NCBI GenBank assembly: GCA_001910725.1
Contig: MJGA01000018.1
Location: forward strand, 248,001 to 312,000
Direction of reading: 5' to 3'
DNA length: 64,000 nt
Source of the DNA: Phanerodontia chrysosporium
Lineage: Eukaryota > Basidiomycota > Agaricomycetes > Polyporales > Phanerochaetaceae
Shown here one piece after another: positions 56,241-64,000 of this stretch (its first letter is position 1; each line of letters begins with the position of its first letter). The translations under genes and the position numbers were made by a program. The notes under the pieces were generated by a model, which saw only the letters and a program-made list of their open reading frames with translations, did not search any database and was not told the origin of the DNA.

Positions 56241-58005
56241 TCATGAAATATCCTCCGTAGACGGCGCTTCTGGAACCGGGCTTTGTGTGATGAGGCTCTG
56301 ATTCTGCAACTCGAGACCTACAGATATGCACGTTGCAGCAATTAGCAGACTGCGGAGAACATGGATGCCCGACTCACCCTCAATCTCAACATCTTCCCCC
56401 GCATATTCAGACCATGTCTCGTCTTCTCGTCCATGCATGAGAGACTCCCCAATGTTTCCCATCCTGCGCAGATTCACACCGACACCGAAGACAACGGACC
56501 TGATCGAAGGCTCCGTAGTAGTAATATCCTCGGCTGTGTTGAGCTGACGCAGATTGACGAGAAAGCGCTGCAGCAGTACCTGGGGCTACGTATTCGGTCA
56601 GAATGATAGCGTCATATGTTGCAGAAGCGGCGTACCAAGTTGACTATGAACGCATCCACGGCAGAATTTCCTATCAACTGTCGCAAATTCTGAGTCAGCA
56701 ATGCTAAGCAAAAGTAACAGGGCCGCGTACCGCTGGTATATCCGAGAAAAGAAGCCTCGCCAGACCAAGGACAAAGATGACACTGGAGCACTGTGAGGAT
56801 ATGCACGTCTTAAAACCGTGAGTATTCCTGACGTACACGAAGTATATACTTCCTGTCGTACAGATCCAGGTTACAGTTACATTATAAGCGTAGTACCGAC
56901 ACAAGATGCCACGGAACATACGCACCATCACGCGCCAGGCAGGTGCTCAATGAGAGCTTCATGCCAAGTTGCCGTGCATCCCGAACTTGTCGGTATGTCT
57001 TCATCCACGTGAAGACTAGGACAAGAAAGTCAGCGACAATGGGCGGGACCCTTGACACATAAAGCACTGAAGAGTGTCAGCAATCTCGGCTCACAGGTCA
57101 GTGTAAGACACGAGGCTCAACTACTAACGGAGACGTTAGTATCACCAACAGCAGAACTGGTCAGAGCTTGACGCACATTATGTTAAGACGCTCAGAGACG
57201 TCATAGACTTGGACATACTTCTGAGGGCCAGGCAGGGGACCCTGTATGGGGATCCAGTGCGAGACAGTCTGGCCGTACTGGAAAAATGTTAGATTTAGTC
57301 TTGCCAGTGAAGTTATCTATATCCACGGTACCAGGTTTGTCGCAAAAGGCGCAGAGCCAAGGATAAATATCACGAAGAACAACATATAGTTGAAGTTCCA
57401 CAGTGCAGACGTGCGCAGCGCCGTGAGAACTGATGCACACATGTGAGGCGATGGTGTAGGTCGCAGGTACAGAAGGACTCGGACACGTACGTGCTATCTC
57501 CAATGTGGATAGTAGGAAAAACACTTGATTCATGAGTGCAACAGCCATGTAGCTGAGGGACAGATCAGGTCGTCGCCATGAGTGTACACATAGGAGCATA
57601 CTTCTGAAGCTCTATTAGCTAGCTAATTGGCATGTGTGAATACTCTTGAATACTTACCGCTTTGGTGGCAGGAAGCAAGAAAAACAGAAGGTCAAGTACG
57701 TTCGGGGCCAACAGCAACCATCGGTTGGCTAAGAACAGCATCGATGTTGCTGTCCACCTCTGTTGCCAAACGAGAGAAACCTCGTACTCAATTGTAAGGA
57801 GGTATTCATACACGACCAGCGCTGCATGCATCGAGAAAGCTCTGATCAGGCGCAGTTCTTCGGTAGATGACGAGACACACCTGAGACTGCATCTCCGGAT
57901 CGCTGCTCGATTAGTCTGAATGAATAGACGTCAGCTGCTGTGCTGTCTACAGGAGGAGGAGACTGACTGGTGCCATAGCGCTTCCACGAGTACGCTATCG
58001 GACAT
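56241..58005 (-). CDS. DUF6533-type membrane protein, array copy 2
   Basis: Starts MSDSVLVEALWHQ. The DUF6533 block is ALVVYEYLLTIEYEVSLVWQ then QRWTATSMLFLANRWLLLAP. The middle block PPIVADFLVLVFTWMKTYRQ with VRDARQLGMKLS is almost the same as in copy 1. The end shows RQLNTAEDITTTEPSIRSVV, RRMGNIGESLMHGREDETW and, after the last intron (GTGAGT), GLELQNQSLITQSPVPEAPS. The overall exon layout copies that of neighbours. Function unknown. Copies 1 and 2 are closer to each other than to copy 3. Confidence 0.78.
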
Positions 58006-58555
58006 GGTTTTATAACAGAGCAAACAACGCGCCGCCTGCGCTAGGGGGAACTCAAGAAAACTGCAACCTACAAGGTGAGGATTCGAGGCTCAATAAGTAT
58101 GCAAAGGTGCGAAGATCATTGATGCCACACACTGCCATGTGGTATGGAGATAGGACATACCTGCGCGCATCAGACTCCCGAGCTCACAACGATGAAGGCC
58201 GGCGAGTCGCCGTCTGATGAGCAAACTGCGTAGTTGCGGCTCCGCAGTCCCGTTGAATGGAATTGTATCTGTGGAGTTATGAGATTCGCACCACAAACTT
58301 CGCCATCAGGTCAGGATGCCCCCGGCGCATCTCGGGGATATGTGTGGAAATCGCGCATCGCATCACCTGGCCAGTGTACCAGTCGCACCATGTATTGTAT
58401 CACTCAAGGAACCTGCGGACTCATATGAGGGTGTTTCAAGCGTCGAAGCGTCGTAATAGAAGCCATAGAGGGGTGGGGTGGGATCAAGGTCATGAGCCGC
58501 CTAGGAAGCATTCCGACGAAACGCGCCATCGGCCTTCCGCATGCCGAATGCAATG
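58006..58555. other. Spacer between array copies 2 and 3
   Basis: About 550 bases with short ORFs of no clear identity; contains the copy 2 promoter and the copy 3 3' flank. Confidence 0.45.
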
Positions 58556-60275
58556 TCAAGATTCAATGTCTACCGAGCTGTCTGTACAACGGTGCAGCTC
58601 TTGCGTTTGCACACTAGCTGCGAAAGTCCGGCAAATGGATCAGCAGTAGGCAACAAGGTGTGTGGGGGCCAGGTACGTACCGTCGTAGTCCCCCGGCGCT
58701 GCAGACTCGGAGGGGATGTCATCGTGAGTCCCAAACGTCAGGTCCTCCCCAATATTGCCTATGCGTTCACCGCTCACATAAAACAGCATACTCGACGAAC
58801 TGACTGTCGTGTCGTCAGTTGACATGGTAGGTGCGTCCAGTTGCCGTAGATTGGTCAGAAAACGCTGCGATAGTATTTGCGGCTGTAAGACTGGTGAGCA
58901 CTAGATGTTGTACGCTCAGAGAAAGCGGGAAACTGTACCAGGTTTTGAAGCAGAGCGTTAATCGGTGAGGTTCCAGCCTTCGTGGGGACCCGCGTGAGCA
59001 ACCCAGTCGATCTTGCAGGTCTGTCGGAGGTAATAGACGCACCATAATTCCCGAGAACAAAAGCCTGCACACATGGAGAATCAACGACGCCCTGGAATGC
59101 CGCGGTGAACTCCTTATGACTATTTTAGGTGGGAATGGAGCTTACACGAAGTATACCGTACCTGCCGATGATGTCAACCTTCGTTGACACGTATTCCGGG
59201 ATGAGACTTACCGTCGCGTATGAGGCACGTACTGAGCGTAAGGGACATCCTCAATCTCTTAGCCTCGCGGAGCTGTCTGTACGTCTTTAACCAGGTGAAA
59301 ATGATTATAAGGACCTCGCCAACGATGATTGGCACATGAGTAATGAAGAGCACTTTGTAATGTCAGCGGTACGACCGGCAGAGATGAGATGTACGCGTCG
59401 CGCTTACTCCTGCTATGTATGAGAATAAGAACTGTGGCCAGGAATGTTTGCTTACATATGATCAACTTGCGGAGAGACCGAGTAGACCTGATAGCACACC
59501 TGCATCTTCGTGACAGGATCCAGGCTCATAATCCACTGTGACGTGGTTTGGCCGTACTAGAAAAATATTGCGGTAAATACGGCGTCTTCCACATGGTTTG
59601 AATTCACAGCGCGCACCATGTTCGTAATGAAGGGAGTGGAACCGAGCACGAAAAGTGAGGAAAACATCGCTTGATTGAAGTTCCACAGCGCAGATGCCCT
59701 CAACGCGCCAAACACTGTGAGACCAAGAATGGAGATGAGTACGTGCTCTTCACACGAACATAGGCTACGTACAAGCTAGCTGCAGGTACGAGAAGAGGGC
59801 GAAGGATTGTTCCACAATGCGAACTCCTTTGCAACTATGCTGCTAGGTCGGTTTCAAGCCAACTGTAGACGTGATTGACGAACGGTACCTCTATCTAGCT
59901 GAGCACGTGTGGGTCGCAGCATGGCATGGGGAACTCACGACAAGAGTAACAGGGGCAAGCAGGGATAACAGGCCCGCCACAGTCAGCACGAACAGTGACC
60001 ACCGCGAAGCTAGTAGCAAAGCAGAGGTTACCGTCCATCTTTTCTGCCACACAAGCGAGACCTCGTCATCGAAAGTTATCAGAGATTCATAGATGACGAG
60101 CGCTGCGAAGATTTCAGTGGGAGATCCGTGAAGCGACACGAAGAAGAGCTCACCGGCTGCAGCGTTCTGCACGGCGGAAGACAGCCAGCTAAGAGAAAGA
60201 TGAGTGTTCTGAACTCGACGTATGATCAACTCACTTTTGATAGGCCTCTGCGACAAGACCTTCGGCTGAAGACAT
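58556..60275 (-). CDS. DUF6533-type membrane protein, array copy 3
   Basis: Starts MSSAEGLVAEAYQ, the counterpart of MSDGIIGEAWF. The DUF6533 block is ALVIYESLITFDDEVSLVWQ then KRWTVTSALLLASRWSLF. Later blocks are VLFITHVPIIVGEVLIIIFT, WLKTYRQLREAKRLRMSLTL and ILSQRFLTNLRQLDAPTMS, ending with ERIGNIGEDLTFGTHDD and, after the GTACGT intron, SVQTQELHRCTDSSVDIES. All main blocks are present in order, so it appears intact but more diverged than the other two. Function unknown. Confidence 0.76.
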
Positions 60276-61527
60276 GGATGCTGTGGTGGAGGAATGTCGT
60301 CGTGAGGCGGTCAGACGAGGCTCCAGGGCTTGACGAGGTTCATCAATGACCGCCGGGGCGGCCGACGGCGCTGGTCGCAAAGGTCGCCACATCAGAACTG
60401 TACGGATCACTGGACCCTTGTTACACACACCGCGAACGAAAGCGAACTCAACAAAGCCTATAGCACGCTTACGAGCCTGCGGGCAGGTTTCGTGGCCCGA
60501 CGTCGCACTCATAGCTCACGGAGCTCGCGGACGGCCCTGGACGGCATGCGCCGGCTGAGCTCGAGACATAATCGCTCTGGGTCGAACAAAACATGTCATC
60601 GCGTGGACGAGGGGTTGTATACATGTGATTCTGAACCAGACAAATTCGTCGGTCGAATTCGTGGCTGATATTCAATATCGGGCGATGAGCTCGGAACGGG
60701 ACGAGAGGATGCGCTGTCGCTGGAGCGGACGGCGAGCGCATATGTGCAGGCGGAGCCCCGTTATAGAGAGGTAAAGGATCTGGCCCGGTCATGCGGGAGA
60801 GTCAGGTGCGTCCGGGGCGCATTACAAACAGGCTAAAAAGCACACCTATGTATAAGCGAGCTCGAGCGTAGTATACCCGCGGGAAGTGTGGATGTCATGC
60901 TCGACGTTCGTCGTGGAAAAGGCAGGCTCTGCGTAGCCCGGGTGGTGGTGGTCGACGAAGATGAAGGCTCGGAGGGAGTGAGCACATTGAGCACAGCGAC
61001 TCGCGAGCGGGCGCCTGTAAGCTTGTCTCCGACCTCCATGTCGCACCCCGCCCTGGCGCTGTAAGACCGACACCGCCCTTGTTTCTCCTCCATTCAGGGG
61101 CCAGCGTGCATTCCGTATATGCCATGTAACCAACCATAACCGTCGACAGCCTTGACCGGTCCCCCTGCGCGTCTGCGAGTGGACAGCAGTGCATACAGCC
61201 AGTCTCCCAGTCGGAGCCAGAGCGGATACAACCGAGCCTGGTCCAGGACACGGAACCATCGGCTACGCGGGGTGGCGCCCACGGCCGAAGCGTTTCTCGC
61301 AGAGCAGCCCACCCGGGGGCCCCTCTGCAGTGCGGGGTAGTCCCCTGTATTCACGTGCCTAAATCCGCAACTCCTCCTTGGTCTCGTCCTTAGGACCGAT
61401 CGTCATGACTCGCTCAACCTCAAAAGGCCCACCGGTATGCAGATCTGCCCTCTTTTGACTCTGCACATACCCCCTCGCCTGAGACGATACCCGTCCCGCC
61501 GCCTCTCTCTCTCGACGTCGTCGTGCC
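60276..61527. other. Promoter region between copy 3 and SFC1
   Basis: About 1.25 kb between divergent genes. A 137-codon minus ORF (60846-61259) and its overlaps have no domain signal. A pyrimidine-rich stretch just before 61528 fits the SFC1 leader. Confidence 0.45.
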
Positions 61528-62703
61528 ATGTCTCGCAACGCCCCAAACAATAAGAAGCCCGTCGGGTTCGCGACGCAGCTCACCGCGGGAGGTATCGCAG
61601 GTGCCATGGAAGCTGTGAGTAGCTTTCGGTACTCTGCGCCTGACGTTTTCTCACATCTGCTCTCAGCTATGCTGTCAGCCTCTCGACACGATCAAAGTCC
61701 GGATGCAGCTTTCGCGGTCAGGTCGTGCACCTGGGGTATGCTTTCCCGGCATCGTGGCCTCGAAGCAGCCATCTGACGGTGTCCCCGCAGACAAAACCGC
61801 GCGGCTTCATCGCGACTGGTATCATGATCGCAAGACGAGAGACCCCCTTGCGCTGTACAAGGGTCTCGGTGCTGTGCTCTCCGGCATTGTGCCAAAGATG
61901 GCCGTGCGCTTTGCGTCATTCGAGGCTTATAAGGGCTGGCTCGCAGACAAGGAGACCGGCAAAACGAGCGTCGGCAATGTTTTCCTAGGTGCGTCATCGA
62001 ATTTAGGCCCCCATTGCGCATTCTAATGCCGAATGGAGTTTAGCGGGTCTGGGTGCCGGTACGACCGAGGCTGTCGTCGTCGTCACTCCGATGGAGGTGG
62101 TCAAGATTCGGCTGCAGGCACAGCAGCACTCGCTCGCAGACCCACTCGAGACACCCCGGTACCGAAATGCAGGCCATGCCGTGTACACCATTGTCCGCGA
62201 GGAGGGCATTGCAACACTCTACCGCGGTGTTTCGCTCACGGCACTCCGGCAAGCCACAAACCAGGGCGCAAACTTCACTGCGTACCAGGAGCTCAAGAAG
62301 CTCGCGCACAAGTATCAACCCGAGCTCGAAGAGCTGCCGAGCTACCAGCACATGGTTATTGGGCTCATCTCCGGCGCGATGGGGCCCTTCTCGAACGCGC
62401 CGATCGACACAATTAAAACTCGTACGTAGCTGTTGCTCTACGCTTCTTTGACTTCTGGATGTTGACGCACGATCAGGTCTGCAGAAGGCACCCGCGGAGC
62501 CAGGCAAGTCAGCCTTCCAGCGCATCCTCGCCATCGCCCAGGACATGTGGCGGCAAGAGGGTGTCAAGTCATTCTACAAGGGCATCACGCCCCGCGTGCT
62601 TCGTGTCGCTCCCGGCCAGGCTATCGTCTTCGCCGTGTACGAGCGCGTGCGCAAGGTCATCGAAACTATCCAAGGCTCAGACGACGACTTGTATAGTGAA
62701 TAA
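61528..62703 (+). pseudogene. SFC1: Mitochondrial succinate/fumarate carrier with one frame break
   Basis: An inner-membrane exchanger of cytosolic succinate for fumarate, needed for growth on C2 compounds. The three carrier signatures are QPLDTIKVRMQLS, TPMEVVKIRLQAQQ and APIDTIKTRLQ. Typical SFC1 blocks are LALYKGLGAVLSGIVPKMAV, GLGAGTTEAVVVVTPME, RGVSLTALRQATNQGANFTA and SGAMGPFSNAPIDTIK, close to yeast Sfc1. Exon 1 ends at 61614; introns also follow RAPG, NVFL and IKT. Within one exon the frame reads PRGFIATGIMIARRETPL and must then slip by one base to LALYKGLG. The slip point is a run of five C (61843-61847); six would keep the frame. Since the rest is strongly conserved, I think an assembly error is likelier than a dead gene. 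Confidence 0.9.
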
Positions 62704-62929
62704 TGGCTTGATGTGTTAGATTCTAGCGTAGCTTGTTCTGTATAACATTTATTTGGATTAATGGACATTCTCATGTATCCCTTGGATCGTCGGAAACAAC
62801 TGTACACGTTCGCGTCAGGCATTGCTATGACTCGTCCTTGGTGGGTTGCAAGATGGAGTCATGTTATACAGCATATGCGACTATGATACAATGCCAACTG
62901 AGCGTCATAATTAACCTCGATGTGGACCT

Positions 62930-63383
62930 TCATTGACTCGGAGCCTGCTCCTTTCCATCAGTGGTCTCAGCAGGATCTTCACCTTCTTGTGCTGCCAGCT
63001 TCGCTTTCTGGTCCGCAAGGCGTATTCTGAAGACAACATGTGAGAATAAGTGTATGCACACCTTTAACTACAATGTACGTACTGGTTGCGAGCGACCAGA
63101 ACCCGAAGAGTTCGTTCCCGCTCAAGCGGCGTCATGTTCGGCCAGTTCGCGATGCGGGATAGTGTCTATAGGTCTGTAGTTCAGCATGCATGACCACGCC
63201 AAGAGACTGAGCATCACTCACCCCATCGCTGTTCACAACCAAAGGACCCAAAGCGTCGAACTTCATCTGCGAGCCGACCTCAAGCTTGGTCGTGGGTTCC
63301 TCGCCTGCTGGCGGAGGAGGCAGCGCAAGCGGTGCATGAGTCTCTGGTTGCTGAGTAGCGTTTGCGGCCTCTGTTGTGCTCAT
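62930..63383 (-). CDS. Small conserved fungal protein of unknown function
   Basis: Three exons give about 105 residues. A Pro/Ala-rich head (MSTTEAANATQQPETHAPLA) is followed by the conserved block LEVGSQMKFDALGPLVVNSD, then TLSRIANWPNMTPLERERTL and RVLVARNQ, and in the last exon IRLADQKAKLAAQEG. The introns join SDG to TLSR (GTGAGT) and NQ to IRLA (GTACGT). The pattern of a lone tryptophan with RIANW and ERERTLR recurs in many fungi as a short hypothetical protein. No catalytic motif. The stop lies 230 bases from the convergent SFC1 stop. Confidence 0.8.
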
Positions 63384-63758
63384 TGTGCGATACAGGGGAC
63401 TATATGTCGATGTGACTGGAGATGGAGGTAATGAGGACAGTCTCGGGAGCCATGATATATCTTCAGTCCGCTTGGACTATGGCGATGAGTAGCGGCTTGT
63501 CGAGAGGTTTCGAGAGCGGAAGACGGAACAGGTAGGTGTTTCTCAGGATGACGTCGGTTCCCACGCCCGGAAATGCAAGGCGCTTAGATTATAGGTGAAC
63601 AGGAAACGGACATGGGGTCGGCCTTGTCTGGCTATTCAGCATGCCCTTGTTCTTTGCAACCACCGACCACATTCCCCCGACGTTGCAGAGGCTGAAACCG
63701 CCCTCCGTCGAGTAGAGCACGCATTAGACACGGCCATCACCCAGCAAAAACAGCCAAC
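63384..63758. other. Divergent promoter region
   Basis: About 375 bases between two divergent starts. No gene seen. Confidence 0.45.
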
Positions 63759-64000
63759 ATGATGCGCAAAATGGCCGACAAACTCGGACACATAACCAGC
63801 CCGAGACCTGCATCTTCCGGTGCGGCTTCCCCCTCTTCCCCCTCCGTCCCCCACACTCTGCACATGCAGCAACAAGCGCACAGCCAGGCCTTGCCCTCTC
63901 CCGCGACATCCTTGTCGTCTACGCAGTCTGCCGTTTTATCCTCTTCTGGGCAACGGCCATCAGTCTCCACCGAGCGCACCTCACTCAGTGAATGGAAGAG
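63759..64000 (+). CDS. Partial Ser/Pro-rich ORF running off the window
   Basis: Open from ATG at 63759 (MMRKMADKLGHITSPRPASS) to the end without a stop. Rich in Ser, Pro, Ala and Gln, ending SVSTERTSLSEWKR. The composition suits the disordered N-terminus of a regulatory protein. Another ATG at 63771 is equally possible as start. No domain visible in the part seen. Confidence 0.5.
   Translation, partial: MMRKMADKLGHITSPRPASSGAASPSSPSVPHTLHMQQQAHSQALPSPATSLSSTQSAVLSSSGQRPSVSTERTSLSEWK

Noticed and set aside
1..64000. CRISPR arrays, bacterial operons, insertion sequences, viral genes
   Set aside because: Spliced eukaryotic genes throughout; no direct-repeat/spacer pattern, transposase, integrase or reverse transcriptase motif found.

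Overview
This is a nuclear window from a filamentous basidiomycete, most likely an Agaricomycete (mushroom or polypore lineage). Genes are dense and cut by many short GT-AG introns, mostly 48-75 bases. Several families are typical of this group: DUF6533-like membrane proteins, F-box/leucine-rich proteins, DUF3533/SNG1-like proteins and a citrate-transporter-like permease. Most products are conserved eukaryotic housekeeping proteins. I could not assign a species from the sequence alone. Exon joins were worked out by hand from reading frame and splice signals, with no transcript data.

Left part (1-25 kb): an intron-containing tRNA-Asn(GUU); an ERV2-type thiol oxidase divergent from a Rrn5-like Pol I factor with SANT and histone-fold regions; an ING-type PHD protein; a membrane-anchored GH5 exo-1,3-beta-glucanase; a macro-domain PARG-type glycohydrolase with a frame break; two uncharacterised membrane proteins; LSM4; two F-box-type paralogues arranged tail to tail; DPH5; and cytosolic asparaginyl-tRNA synthetase.

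Middle (25-48 kb): a secreted or vacuolar subtilisin; a tiny COX14-like protein whose gene seems to need a 2-base exon; an uncharacterised multipass protein; a SNG1-like protein; a kinesin with a C-terminal SAM-like region; a diverged, truncated DUF6533-type copy; a citrate/arsenite-superfamily permease; the SWR1 chromatin remodeller; and acylphosphatase.

Right part (48-64 kb): two tandem genes for very small secreted peptides, each with a strong TATA box and an intron at the same place and phase; a large protein of unknown function; a head-to-tail array of three DUF6533-type membrane protein genes; the succinate/fumarate carrier SFC1; a short conserved fungal protein; and the start of a Ser/Pro-rich ORF running off the edge.

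The most unusual accessory content is the small secreted peptide pair and the DUF6533-type cluster with its orphan relative on the other strand. Three otherwise good genes (PARG-like, F-box, SFC1) each need one extra base at a homopolymer to stay in frame. That points to assembly undercalling or to recent decay.
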